NCBI GenBank assembly: GCA_032718475.1 | Contig: JAUCBJ010004389.1 | Coordinates: 1-35,687, forward strand | DNA length: 35,687 nucleotides | Reading direction: 5' to 3' | DNA from: Nemertoderma westbladi | Lineage: Eukaryota > Xenacoelomorpha > Nemertodermatida > Nemertodermatidae | In this document: positions 1 through 10,348 of the stretch, piece after piece | How positions within the stretch are numbered: the stretch's first letter is position 1 | Layout of the letters: every line of letters begins with the position of its first letter | Notes under the pieces: model-generated | Seen by the model: the letters and a program-made list of their open reading frames with translations, nothing else | What the model was told of the DNA's origin: nothing | Database searches by the model: none | Made by a program: the position numbers and the translations under genes

Positions 1-1572
1 CGTACGGTTACACCAGTTTTGGGTCTGTCGTGCGGTCCCTGTCAGTGGGGTGTTAATGAACGTGTCTACGGCTCCTGGCTCCTCAAAAATACTCGAGCCG
101 GCCCCGCTTTCAGACGGCAACACTCGGACCAATTCCAGCTCGTGCGCCCGTCTAATCTTATTTTTTGCCGATACACCTTGGCGTTTCTCTAATTCCCTTA
201 ACTCTCGCTCAGCCTTTGCCCCTCTCTCCTCACTCTCCTGGCTGTCCCGTCTGGCCGACTCTACTACACTCCTAGCGCTCTCCCTTCGTCTCGCCTCACG
301 TTCTTTGCGTTCCTTTTCCCTTCTTGCCTCATATTCCTTGCGTTCCTTTTCCCTTCTTGCCTCACGTTCCTCGCGTTCCTCGTCCCTTTTTGCCTCACGT
401 TCCTCGCGTTCCTCGTCCTCCCTTGCCTCACGCTCTCTGCGTTCCCTTTCCTCCCTAGCCTCACGCTCTCTACACTCCTTTTCCTCTATTTCGTCACTCT
501 CCCTAAGGCTCCTCAAAGCCCTTTCGACCCTCTCACCGTTCTCTTTAATCAATGCCGCTTCCCTCGCTAACCGCGCTCTCCCCTCCTCTAGCCGTTCCTC
601 CATTTCCTTCTGACCTTGCTCTGCCACGTCGAGGCGGTATGCGGCACCTATCTCTCTCACCACTCTTTCTTTCGCGGAGGATGTAACAGACTTATCGGTT
701 ACGACGGACTTCCCCCGCCTTCCCGACCTACTAACTTTCCCCGGCCTCCCGGAGCTTTCTCCGACCGACGAGGCCGAATCCTCGGGGTTAACCTCGGATT
801 CGCCCCCTTCGAGTCCCCTCCAACCCACTGGTTTTACTCCCCGGGCATCGACCAAGTATGGCCCTATGTACACTGGCGCTACACTAGGTTCCATACTCCC
901 ACACTCCCATAGTTCAAACAATTCGCCGGCTATCCTTTCTGCTCTCTCCCCGGCCAGTTCTCTCTGCCCAAAACGTATTAGGTAATTTAAGTGTCTATCC
1001 GACTCACCTAGTCGCTTTCTCAGTCTCACCTCGTCTACCTTCGCCCCTTCCTTCTTGGCGTCGTTTATCAGCTTCCGGGTCGCGTTGTAGGCCCGTCGAA
1101 GTCGCTCAGAAACCCCGACGTCCTCGTCGCCGACCTCTCCTCCGTCCCTCCGGGTTCGACGTCGTACCGGCGGCTCCACCGTCGCCGTTCCGGTAGGCCG
1201 TCCGTCGCCCTCGGCCTGTAGCTGGCCGGCGACATCGGTACCGATCTCTCCTCCGTCTCTTCGCGTCCGGCGTCGCACCGTCGGCCCCACCGTCGCCGTT
1301 TCGGTGGGCCGCTCGTCGCCCTCGGCCGGTAGCTGGCCGGCGACATCGGCGCGCCGTTCTCCCTCTCGTGTCGACTCGTCTCCATCTCCCTCCATCTCGC
1401 TCTCTTTCTCTCTTGGCTCGACTTCGGATTCCAGGCCCTCCTCGTCCTGGACTTCCGGTTCGCCCGTTATCGATGGCTCCGGCGTCGTGGGCCTGTATCG
1501 CTTGGTCGCGGCCTCGCGGATCGTTTGATCTTCGTCCGGGGTCCGCGTCGGTGTCTCGCCCGATTCACTCAT
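1..1572 (-). CDS. Gag-like / coiled-coil hypothetical protein, 3' end beyond window
   Basis: An uninterrupted minus-strand frame of 524 codons starts at an ATG (plus 1570-1572) and stays open to base 1, so the C-terminus is missing. I checked every codon for stops. The product begins MSESGETPTR. An acidic stretch follows, then two tandem copies of a 37-residue unit (111-bp period, about 1120-1350) with DVAGQL and VRRRTRRDGGE. Next comes a folded-looking middle part with VSERLRRAYNATRKLINDAK and IRFGQREL, a Ser/Gly/Lys linker, and about 150 residues of Glu/Arg-rich heptad-like sequence (plus about 200-610), surely a long coiled coil. It is markedly GC-richer than the rest of the window. The layout (acidic N-terminus, basic linker, coiled coil, no membrane segment) would suit ORF1/gag of a retroelement, but I recognise no zinc knuckle or protease here. 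A host coiled-coil protein is the alternative. The frame is certain; the function is not. Confidence 0.7.
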   Translation of the reverse strand, partial: MSESGETPTRTPDEDQTIREAATKRYRPTTPEPSITGEPEVQDEEGLESEVEPREKESEMEGDGDESTREGERRADVAGQLPAEGDERPTETATVGPTVRRRTRRDGGEIGTDVAGQLQAEGDGRPTGTATVEPPVRRRTRRDGGEVGDEDVGVSERLRRAYNATRKLINDAKKEGAKVDEVRLRKRLGESDRHLNYLIRFGQRELAGERAERIAGELFELWECGSMEPSVAPVYIGPYLVDARGVKPVGWRGLEGGESEVNPEDSASSVGESSGRPGKVSRSGRRGKSVVTDKSVTSSAKERVVREIGAAYRLDVAEQGQKEMEERLEEGRARLAREAALIKENGERVERALRSLRESDEIEEKECREREAREERERREREAREDEEREEREAKRDEEREEREARREKERKEYEARREKERKEREARRRESARSVVESARRDSQESEERGAKAERELRELEKRQGVSAKNKIRRAHELELVRVLPSESGAGSSIFEEPGAVDTFINTPLTGTARQTQNWCNRT

Positions 1573-2197
1573 CTCGTCTGCTCGGTGGAGTTCGACTAGC
1601 AAGCAGTGTAGTTCTCAGAGTTTAACTGGGGCGGCAGCTCGGATTTAGTTACTGTGACGGGATCCAGGAGGGATCCCGATTTATCCGATGTGGTAATTTA
1701 GTCCACGCGTCCCCGCCGTGTATAAGGGTGAAATAAAGTAACTGAGTTCTGAAGTTCGGTGTATAATAATAATAGGGCATAGGATATAGATATAGATATA
1801 ATGTGTACAAGGCGGGATACGGTAACTAAAGTCCCGTGATCCCCTAACTAAACTAATTGACTGTACCCTACGCTAGCACTGCTGCACTGAGATAACTGAA
1901 TCACTGATTAATAGGTTATTGGTTATATTGCACGGTGGCCTTACTGCTACTCAATCGATGCCATTCCCCCCTCTGATTGGTTAATACCCTTGTTGGCGCC
2001 CCGTGGAGTATTCCCGTTCACTCCACCTGTTTCCTCTGGGTTAGGGGTTTGGCCCCTGACCCTCTATTGTGTGGTTCTCCTTCCCATTCTCATTGGGATG
2101 GCACGAGTTGGTTAATTGCCCAATCTCGTGGCTCCCAATATTGCTTATCGGCTTACAACTTTATGGGGTGTTGGCGGGATTGAATAAGCTAACAATG
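1573..2197. other. Upstream non-coding region of the gag-like frame, possible LTR
   Basis: No convincing gene lies here. Base composition changes from GC-rich to AT-rich at about 1680. Read on the minus strand, the stretch from TGTTAG (plus 2194 downwards) to ACCACA (plus 1689) begins TGT and ends ACA, as an LTR would, and lies just upstream of the gag-like start. It contains TATA-like sequence near 1721. I see no convincing tRNA primer-binding site next to it and no second LTR in the window, so this is only a suggestion. Confidence 0.2.
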
Positions 2198-2412
2198 TAT
2201 TTGCTTCCGCTGCGGGGCGTTTATTCTATTTAATAAATACACAATGTTCTAGAACATTTAGCTTATGAATGTACTACTACTAGGAATATCCATATACTAG
2301 TATTATCATGTAGGCATCGCATTGTTGCCAAGCTACTTATGAGATAAACAAAATGTTCCAGAATGTTATGCATTTATTAAATAGAATAAACGCCCCGCAG
2401 TGGAAGCAAATA
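2198..2412. mobile_element. Hairpin MITE with about 70-bp terminal inverted repeats
   Basis: The left arm begins TATTTGCTTCCGCTGCGGGG. The right arm ends with the reverse complement and differs from it at only a few positions over about 70 bp. The arms enclose roughly 80 bp, which is itself partly symmetrical, so the whole 215 bp could fold into one hairpin. Both ends carry TA, compatible with a TA target duplication (Tc1/mariner-type MITE). The arms contain TTCTAGAACATT. There is no coding capacity. The structure is seen directly; the family is inferred. Confidence 0.75.
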
Positions 2413-2687
2413 TGCAACTTTCGAATGCCCATATCTCAGCTATTTCAAATATTTTTCTATAATTGGAATCCTTGCATGGCCAGCTAGTACCAACTACTCA
2501 CTATAAGGTTGAAGAATAACTACGGTGTAACTGGTGTATTATCGACGGAAACACTTTTTTTAAACACTTGTAGCTAAAGAATGAGGGAAAATAAAAATTC
2601 TGGCTCACCCAGACAGTGGTCGGGAAGTGAAACTATCTCTGTTTCAAATTTCATGCAATCTCATTATGATTTGTAGAAAAATTTGAA

Positions 2688-2710
2688 GGGGGGGGGGGGG
2701 GGGGTGGGGG
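2688..2710 (+). repeat. Poly-G tract (17 G, T, 5 G)
   Basis: A 17-base G run is followed by T and five more G. It is one of several long G or C runs in the window and is able to form a G-quadruplex. The neighbouring stretch 2413-3635 contains no gene that I can support. Confidence 0.9.
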
Positions 2711-3635
2711 TTCGTGTCATTGAATTACGACACTATATTCTGGGACATGGTGTAGTAGTTACTTATTTTATATATTATTATAATAGTTGTAGATACAGTA
2801 GTAGTTATTTTAACTGCAAACTGGTAGTTAAATCTCGTTAGGTTGGAAGGTGGCGGCATCATCAAATTACATGTAAACAGCAAAACCTTGCTTTATTCAT
2901 ATTTCTGTTCTTGTTAATTAACAAGTAATAGGCAATAGAAGAAGAAAATGATAAGCAATTCAATACAAACAAAACATGGGCTCCATTGTAAGTGGCAGCG
3001 CTAGGACATTTGTACCTCAAGGGCCATATGTAGGCAAATGCAATCCATACTTTGTCCCCCAAAAAGCCACCATGATGGCTTTCAAAGGACATGTACCTAT
3101 ACTGCATACGTTGTAAATTAACAGGTCCCTTAAAATCCATCAGAAAAAAATAGTGAAATAGCTTTGGATGGATATGTTATATGTATATATATATAATCAT
3201 ATAGATTAAAAGCAGGTGAAGGAAGGAGTGTCTGCTGCATTGAACGTACAATGGAAGCTGCCACACGCAACTGATCCTCCACCTGCCGTTCGTTCCAGTC
3301 TTCAACGTAAGCGGTTATCTCATTATTGGCTCCAATAAAATTAAATCCATTGTACGATTTCATAAATAAAAGTATTGGTGTAACCGATGCTTTGGGACAA
3401 ACTCATTATTACCATTACAGCAGGTTATTTATTCATCAGAATGTAAACGATTAATTTAATAGATCAAAGAAAGTTATCGGCGAATATAAATTACGAAACA
3501 AACGAGTCAAGCCGCTGCTATTAATACAATATAACCATGTATGGAAATTGATGAAATAATTAGGAGCCAAAACTGAAAACTTATGATATATAAATATATC
3601 AGCAAGATCTGGAAAATATGAAATTATTGGTAATG

Positions 3636-4512
3636 GTGAAAAAGATCGAGGATGAAAAATATCGAGAGTAAAAATAACGAGAGTAAAAATATCGAGTGTA
3701 AAAATATCGAGAGTAAAAATATCGACAGTAAAAATATCGAGTGTTGAAAAATATCGAGAGTAAAAATATCAAGAGTAAAAATATCGAGTGTAAAAATATC
3801 AAGTGTTGAAAAATATCGAGAGTATAAATATCGAGTGTAAAAATATCGAGATTAAAAATATCGAGAGTAAAAATATCGAGTGTAAAAATATCGAGATTAA
3901 AAATATCGAGAGTAAAAATATCAAGTGTTGAAAAATATCGAGAGTATAAATATCGAGTGTAAAAATATCGAGATTAAAAATATCGAGAGTAAAAATATCG
4001 AGTGTTGAAAAATATCGAGAGTAAAAATATCGAGAGTAAAAATATCAAGAGTAAAAATATCGAGTGTAAAAATATCGAGAGTAAAAATATCGACAGTAAA
4101 AATATCGAGTGTTGAAAAATATCGAGAGTAAAAATATCAAGAGTAAAAATATCGAGTGTAAAAATATCAAGTGTTGAAAAATATCGAGAGTATAAATATC
4201 GAGTGTAAAAATATCGAGATTAAAAATATCGAGAGTAAAAATATCGAGTGTAAAAATATCGAGATTAAAAATATCGAGAGTAAAAATATCGAGAGTAAAA
4301 TTATCGACAGTAAAAATATCGAGTGTTGAAAAATATCGAGAGTAAAAATATTGAGTGTTGAAAAATAACTATAATAACGCGATTTCAAGAAATATCGAGA
4401 GTAAAAATATCGAGTAAAAATATTGAGTGTTGAAAAATATCAGGAGTAAAAATATCGAGAGTAAAAATATCGAGTGTTGAAAAATATCGAGAGTAAATCT
4501 CGAGTAAAAACG
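3636..4512 (+). repeat. 15-bp minisatellite, arm 1 (AAAAATATCGAGAGT orientation)
   Basis: About 870 bp are made of a 15-bp unit, AAAAATATCGAGAGT, with variants GAGTGT, GAGATT and GACAGT, plus a slightly longer variant containing GTGTTGAAAAATATC. Because 15 is a multiple of three, the repeat gives spurious open frames of YSRYF or LLSIF type; these are not genes. Higher-order blocks recur inside the array, indicating duplication of multi-unit segments. Confidence 0.95.
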
Positions 4513-4518
4513 AGTTTA

Positions 4519-5852
4519 ACACTCGTTATTTTTACTCTCGATATTTTTCAACACTAGTTATTTTTACTCTCGATATTTTTCAACAGTCGATATTTTTACT
4601 CTCGATGTTTTTCAACACTCGATATTTTTACTCTCTATATTTTTACTCTCGATATTTTTACTCCTGATATTTTTCAACACTCGATATTTTTACTGTCGAT
4701 ATTTTTACTCTCGATATTTTTACACTCGATATTTTTACTCGCGATATTTTTACTCTCGATATTTTTACTCTCGATATTTTTACTCCTGATATTTTTCAAC
4801 ACTCGATATTTTTACTGTCGATATTTTTAATCTCGATATTTTTACTCTCGATATTTTTACTCTCGATATTTTTCAACACTCGATATTCTTACTCTCGATA
4901 TTTTTCAACACTCGATATTTTTACTCTCGATATTTTTTAACATGCGATATTTTTACTCTCGATATTTTTCAACAGTCGATATTTTTACTCTCGATATTTT
5001 TCAACAGTCGATATTTTTACTCTCGATATTTTTCAACACTTGATATTTTTACACTCGATATTTTTACTCTTGATATTTTTACTCTCGATATTTTTACTCT
5101 CGATATTTTTCAACACTCGATATTCTTACTCTCGATATTTTTCAACACTCGATATTTTTACTCTCGATATTTTTTAACACTCGATATTTTTCAACATTCG
5201 ATATTTTTACTCTCGATGTTTTTCAACACTCGATATTTTTACTCTCTATATTTTTACTCTCGATATTTTTACTCTCGATATTTTTACTCCTGATATTTTT
5301 CAACACTCGATATTTTTACACTCGATATTTTTACTCTTGATATTTTTACTCTCGATATTTTTCAACACTCGATATTTTTACTGTCGATATTTTTACTCTC
5401 GATATTTTTACACTCGATATTTTTACTCTTGATATTTTTACTCTCGATATTTTTACTCTCGATATTTTTCAACACTCGATATTTTTACTGTCGATATTTT
5501 TACTCTCGATATTTTTAATCTCGATATTTTTCAACACTCGATATTTTTACTGTCGATATTTTTACTCTCGATATTTTTACACTCGATATTTTTACTCTCG
5601 ATATTTTTACACTCGATATTTTTAATCTTGATATTTTTACTCTCGATATTTTTTGAACGCGCGATATTATCGTTATTTTTCAACACTCGATATTTTTACT
5701 CGTGTTATTTTTGCTCTCGATATTTTTAATCTCGATATTTTTAATCTCGATATTTTTACTTTCGATATTTTTTGAACGCGCGATATTATCGTTATTTTTC
5801 AACACTCGATATTTTACTCGCGTTATTTTTACTCTCGATATTTTTCAATATA
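4519..5852 (-). repeat. 15-bp minisatellite, arm 2 (inverted orientation)
   Basis: The same 15-bp minisatellite continues as its reverse complement (ACTCTCGATATTTTT units) for about 1.3 kb. The switch occurs at about 4512-4519 around an AACGAG...CTCGTT palindrome. Together the two arms form a potential hairpin with arms of nearly 0.9 kb. Near 5655 and 5770 a variant with GAACGCGCGATATTATCG occurs twice. Confidence 0.95.
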
Positions 5853-6970
5853 ACCAAATTTTATGTGCGCCGAACAAAATTTTGCAATACCCATAGTGAA
5901 GACCCCTATTAGTTTAGTGGCCTGCTTGAAAAATGATAAGCTACCAACAACCAGTAGCCGTGGAGTGGCGTTATGGGGAAGACCAACAACCTCTAATGAA
6001 TTAGGTATTATGATATTATTTTTTTTCATGGATATCAACTCAGGGAGTATTATTATTAGGCGAGTCAATCTAGCTGAAAAAGGGGGTCAACCCATAACAA
6101 ATTCGCAATTTATCCAAACCAATTTTTTTAAATTCTACATTACCTTGTTAATACCCCTAAAAAAGTCTATAAAAATATATTATGCGGATCACCTTCAATT
6201 TCCTGTTTCTTTCCTTAGCAACATGGATTTTACATAGTAACAAGCTGTTGGTGGGATTTTCTCCAAATTCGGTACTGGCAAACTTTACTCTAATGACTAT
6301 CGATTGACTGAAGTATGCACTTCTATATAGTTACCAATTTAGTTTCCAGAGCAACGGAAATTTGTGTAATAATTTAACCATTTTAAATACCAATCTTGCT
6401 GGTACAATATAAGGATCTTATTTACACAACTTCTCTACTAAACGGGTGGATGTAATCTCGCCCATCGGATTTATCGAAAACCCTTATTCTCAAAAAATTT
6501 ATTTGTTATATGGAAAACTATTGTGGTTTTCAAACTAAAACAAATAAATAAATTACACCTAAAATCAATAGAGCAATCACAATTTCATTATGTGAAAAAT
6601 CTTCACTAACATTAATGGAAATTATGAAATTTCCTTCCAGTGGAATTGTATAATTTTTTTTACAACTGTTACCTTAATATATCGTGAAGTTTTTGATATA
6701 TTTAAAAATTTGATGCGACTTCTAGTTTCCGAGATATAGCAATTAATGTGTAACACGCCAGTGTAAATATTAATAATTTCCCATTGAATCACAGCTTATT
6801 GTGAAATTAATTAAATTATTCTGGAACATCACCAATTTGCTACTTACACTTCCCTACTGTTCCTTTTGTTTGGCTTGTGTTATGCAAATTTAGGCAGAAT
6901 TTCCATGAATAAACACATGATCCGCAAAATAAAATTTTATAGACTTTTTTTGGTCATTAATAAGGTAATA

Positions 6971-9794
6971 CTACTAGGATCGGCATGCTGCATTGCAGCT
7001 GCATTTTTAAGAATGCTGCGCCGGCTTGTCAACAAAATTGCACCGCCACAACTCCCTATCACCCATGACATTTGCTAGATCATCCGCATCTTTAAGGCCA
7101 GTGTCCTTTAAGATGCGTCTCAAGAAAGTCATGGGCTGTCCACCATGCTTATTCACTCCATGAGGCTGCCAAAGTACAAGATTATGCACTGGCTGGTCCT
7201 CACGGCGAAAGCAATGTCCTGCAAAGCGGAGGCGATTTTGTTCTAGTGTCAAGCTTGGGGGAACCAATGAGACACCTCCAATGTTATATAGTGTCTGGTT
7301 GGAGATGTGTGCATTGTACTTGACACAATGTACCCGGCGTAGCATTCTTGTGAATGTGCCATCCAGAGATTTGGTGTCCTCAGCAGTTAGAGCCCAGCAT
7401 GGACTCCCGTAGAGGAGTACTGGAACTACTGCTGCTCTAAATAATCGGACCTTAAGTTTCCGATTAATTCTAGGTGACTTCCAAATCCTGGAAAGCCTAT
7501 TCAAGGCTGCCCATGCCTTTCCCTTACGTATTCGAAGGTCCTCACCTGACTTCCGGATCCATGATCCCAGGTAACAGAAGTCGTCCACATGCTCAAGCAT
7601 ACCATCCTTTGAGCTTATGCTCATCCGATCAGAGACTTGCTGAGAACTTTCAAAGTTAACTGTCAGAATTTTGGTCTTTCTGGAGTTAATAAAAAGACCA
7701 ACACTAGAAGCAGCATGTTCTAATGAGCTGAGGAGCCGTTGGGCTCCCTCTAATGATTCTGAGAGTACTCCTAAGTCATCAGCAAAGTCTAGATCAGTTA
7801 GGTACTTGGCAGGATTTCCTCGACTTCTGGAGCCAGTAGGTGGAGTTATCATCACCCCATCATCATTATGATGATCTAAGGACATGCGTAGAACATAGTC
7901 AACCACAATAATGAACAAGAATGGTGCAAGTGTGTCTCCTTGAAGGACGCCCCATAACACTTCAAATGGTTCTGTGTCACCGTCAACAGTAGACACAAAT
8001 GTTGTCGAACCATCGTATACTGATCTGATTGCTGCAATAATTTCATCAGGAATCCCATATAATGAAAGTATGCTGAACATACGTGAGCGAGAGACTGAAT
8101 CAAAGGCCTTGAAGAAGTCAACAAAGATAACAGCCAGATGCCTGTCTTTCTTTTTTGATAACTCTTCAATTATCCTTCTAAGTGCCAAAATGGGCTCCAT
8201 GGTCCCACGACCTTTACGGAACCCATTCTGATTTCCACGGAGCAGTCTCTCAATGGGATCCCTGATGCGATTTAATAGAATTCTATTGTATAGTTTTGCA
8301 GCAATCGAGATCAATGAGATTCCCCGAAAAGAACCATAGAGTGTTAGGTTGCCCTTCTTGGGAACTGGCACCAACTTATTTGTTTTCATTTCTTGTGGGA
8401 CTCTTGTTGTACGGTACATGTCTACTATGATGGGATAGATGAGCTTTAAACACTCAGGTATTTTAAAGACCTCAGGGGGAACACCATCTACTCCACTGGA
8501 ACGATTGGTCTTAATGCTCTTTGCAGCAGCCTTCACTTCCGCAAAGGAGATATCGCCAATGGGAATATCTGGGAGTACAGACTCAGACACTTTTACTTCT
8601 ATAAAGTTATCAGGCAATACCCTGTCATTATTGAGGAGCTTTTCAAAGTGGGCTTTCCAACCATTGAGGCGATCGGCTGGTGATTCAGCCTTAACCTTGG
8701 TGGTTGGTTGGCTTTTCCGCCCAGTAAGCAGATTGATCGATTTCCATGCCTGGGATGATTGCCTGCTGTCGTCAGCATCATTGATGGCATCAACCTGTTG
8801 GTTTATTAGCTCCTGTAGATTAACAGAGTACTGCCTGTTCAGGGACCTAGATGCAGCCTTAACTGCATTCTTGGCCGCTGTAGTCTGTTTGAGTCGGGAC
8901 TCTTTCTGCGCCTTATGAAGGTCATTTCGGCACTTCTGAATTTTGTTGTCAGTCCAGGGGGCCCTTTTCCTGTTTCGAGGGTATACAGGAACTGTTTCTG
9001 CAGCTGCTAACTTAACTGCTTCTGTAAAGGCAGTATAGCCCTCACAGTGATCTGCCGCCTCAGAGGCAAGAGCCTCATACCTGTTGCTCAGCTGTAGTGT
9101 GAAGCTGGATCTCACACTTGGCTGTTGCAACAGAGAGGACCAGTCATGCCGTGGCAAGGCAGATTTCATTGTTCTGCTAGCACGCAGACTAAGTCTTACC
9201 TTGGCCACAATAAGGCGGTGATCACTGGAGAAGGGTCGAAGTGTAAATGCATTACAGTCTTGTATAGAGCTCCTGTATTTCCAACGAAACAGAATATGGT
9301 CTATCTGGGACTTGTGACCACTGGGTCCACTATGAGTCCATAGCTTTCCAGTTCGCTTCTTGAACTGGGTTCCAGCCGAAAACAATCCATTTCCAGAGAT
9401 AAAATCCTGAAGATGGACAGAATTTCGGTTAACACTATTGCTATAGACCCAGGGCGATGTAGGTGATTGATGCAGACTTGCATTAAAGTCTCCCAGGAAT
9501 GTTAAGAATGCATGCTGATCCACTCCATCAGTTGCTGCTTGTAGATTGTGGTAGAAATTTTCCACCTCCTCTACAGGGGCAACACTAGTTGGAGAGTAGC
9601 ACACAATCAGAACCACCTTAGGAAACTTCTTAGCCAGTCTTCCAGAACATGAGAAGTGGCAACGGATGATGCGGTTAGAGATTTGGTCTACTTTGTCCAA
9701 TGCTGCATGTGCAGTTGGATTCATCAATAGACCAATTCCACCATTGCCACTATCATCTGCTGACGCGAGGGCGAGTCGCCAACCGCCCCCCTGT
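6971..9794 (-). mobile_element. 5'-truncated non-LTR retrotransposon (LINE), nearly intact ORF
   Basis: The element lies on the minus strand, with its 3' end at 6971 and its 5' truncation at about 9794. An 11-bp direct repeat, ATAAGGTAATA, at 6960-6970 and 9795-9805 flanks it and is the likely target-site duplication. The 3' end has no poly-A. It carries a conserved hairpin-forming motif, GCTGCATTGCAGC (6987-6999, plus-strand reading), and a CTACTA (TAG-type) tail. Two other copies in the window (18901 and 27161) share this end. The combination of an APE-type endonuclease, an RT and a short microsatellite-like tail recalls RTE-like LINEs, but the clade is not certain. Confidence 0.85.
7007..9793 (-). 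CDS. LINE endonuclease-reverse transcriptase, N-terminus missing
   Basis: The frame is open for 929 codons from the truncation point to the stop at 7007. An internal TTG/ATG near 9724-9727 gives about 906 residues, and the positions below count from there. The C-terminal half of an AP-endonuclease-like (EEP) domain comes first, with GDFNA at 79-83 and the catalytic-type SDH at 168-170. A linker follows, then a full reverse transcriptase: motif A FVDFFKAFD (535-543), motif B GVLQGDTLAP (593-602), motif C FADD (648-651) and motif D GLFINSRKTK (677-686). The C-terminal part has LRFAGHCFRRED (833-844), typical of this LINE type. The first part of the endonuclease is lost, so this copy cannot make a complete enzyme, but it has no internal stop or frameshift and so is probably young. 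No promoter is retained. Confidence 0.9.
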   Translation of the reverse strand, partial: QGGGWRLALASADDSGNGGIGLLMNPTAHAALDKVDQISNRIIRCHFSCSGRLAKKFPKVVLIVCYSPTSVAPVEEVENFYHNLQAATDGVDQHAFLTFLGDFNASLHQSPTSPWVYSNSVNRNSVHLQDFISGNGLFSAGTQFKKRTGKLWTHSGPSGHKSQIDHILFRWKYRSSIQDCNAFTLRPFSSDHRLIVAKVRLSLRASRTMKSALPRHDWSSLLQQPSVRSSFTLQLSNRYEALASEAADHCEGYTAFTEAVKLAAAETVPVYPRNRKRAPWTDNKIQKCRNDLHKAQKESRLKQTTAAKNAVKAASRSLNRQYSVNLQELINQQVDAINDADDSRQSSQAWKSINLLTGRKSQPTTKVKAESPADRLNGWKAHFEKLLNNDRVLPDNFIEVKVSESVLPDIPIGDISFAEVKAAAKSIKTNRSSGVDGVPPEVFKIPECLKLIYPIIVDMYRTTRVPQEMKTNKLVPVPKKGNLTLYGSFRGISLISIAAKLYNRILLNRIRDPIERLLRGNQNGFRKGRGTMEPILALRRIIEELSKKKDRHLAVIFVDFFKAFDSVSRSRMFSILSLYGIPDEIIAAIRSVYDGSTTFVSTVDGDTEPFEVLWGVLQGDTLAPFLFIIVVDYVLRMSLDHHNDDGVMITPPTGSRSRGNPAKYLTDLDFADDLGVLSESLEGAQRLLSSLEHAASSVGLFINSRKTKILTVNFESSQQVSDRMSISSKDGMLEHVDDFCYLGSWIRKSGEDLRIRKGKAWAALNRLSRIWKSPRINRKLKVRLFRAAVVPVLLYGSPCWALTAEDTKSLDGTFTRMLRRVHCVKYNAHISNQTLYNIGGVSLVPPSLTLEQNRLRFAGHCFRREDQPVHNLVLWQPHGVNKHGGQPMTFLRRILKDTGLKDADDLANVMGDRELWRCNFVDKPAQHS

Positions 9795-9805
9795 ATAAGG
9801 TAATA

Positions 9806-10348
9806 CAGGATCCAAAATGTGTGGTTCGGATTGATTGCGAAATACTTATGGGTTTTTTGCTCAATCGAAACTTCAAAAGTTCATATAATAGTAATAATAC
9901 TAATAATATTATAATATAATGAGTTAATTGGTGATTGTTTTTCTGGTCCATTATGAGAGCAATATTTCGTTATGTTGTTGGGCATAATGAAACGTGCAAG
10001 AGTACGGGGATATATCGTTATTAAAATATTGAAGGCATCAGCTGCATAAACATTAAAAACAAATGAGTATTTATCTTTTGATGTGATATAATGAAAAATA
10101 CTTACATTCTAATTTTATCGCAAATATGGAGCTCCTATTTAATCTATTAGCAATGCAGTTTGATAATAAAAACATCAAAACGATGTTGGCATTTCAGACG
10201 GGATCCCGTGTTGGCCCCAGAATCCCGACCGTGGCTGTTGATTGGTTACTGGTTAGTGTGGTTCTGTCACGCACCACCCTGGCTGATATATCGTGGTTGA
10301 TGAACTTCGCCCGTAGGGCCGGTAAAGAAACTAGAAACGTATTCGTTT
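9806..10348. other. Non-coding, no gene supported
   Basis: AT-rich sequence that includes the outer part of the split inverted-repeat arm. A GC-richer patch at 10190-10345 has a 74-codon open frame from 10126, but I recognise no family and the frame is short, so I do not call it a gene. Confidence 0.4.

Larger units (their letters stand above)
5930..9990. repeat. Degenerate long inverted repeat, one arm split by a LINE
   Basis: The left arm, about 5930-6190, matches the reverse complement of 6919-6970 joined to 9795-9990, the two sides of the LINE insertion. The clearest paired blocks are 6141-6190 with 6919-6967 (both include GCGGATC, AGTCTATAAAA and TTACCTT) and the segment with CCCATAA...TTCGCAAT...ATCC, found at about 6089-6115 and, reversed, at about 9825-9855. 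Without the LINE the arms would enclose about 730 bp (6190-6919). Similarity is moderate, so this is an old foldback or inverted duplication. Short open frames in the left arm have no recognisable domain. Confidence 0.55.

Noticed and set aside
50-613. Plus-strand 187-codon open frame rich in Ser/Leu
   Set aside because: It is the antisense of the Glu/Arg-rich coiled-coil part of the minus-strand frame 1-1572, which is longer and open to the window edge.
1994-2002. TGGCGCCCC resembling a tRNA-Lys primer-binding site
   Set aside because: It is on the plus strand, opposite to the gag-like frame, and the match is too short to carry weight.
3599-5896. Open frames reading RYFYSRYF or LLSIFLLSIF
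   Set aside because: They are translations of the 15-bp minisatellite (five codons per unit).
5863-6237. 124-codon plus-strand frame in the old inverted-repeat arm
   Set aside because: No recognisable domain, and the mirrored arm has stops; at best decayed coding sequence.
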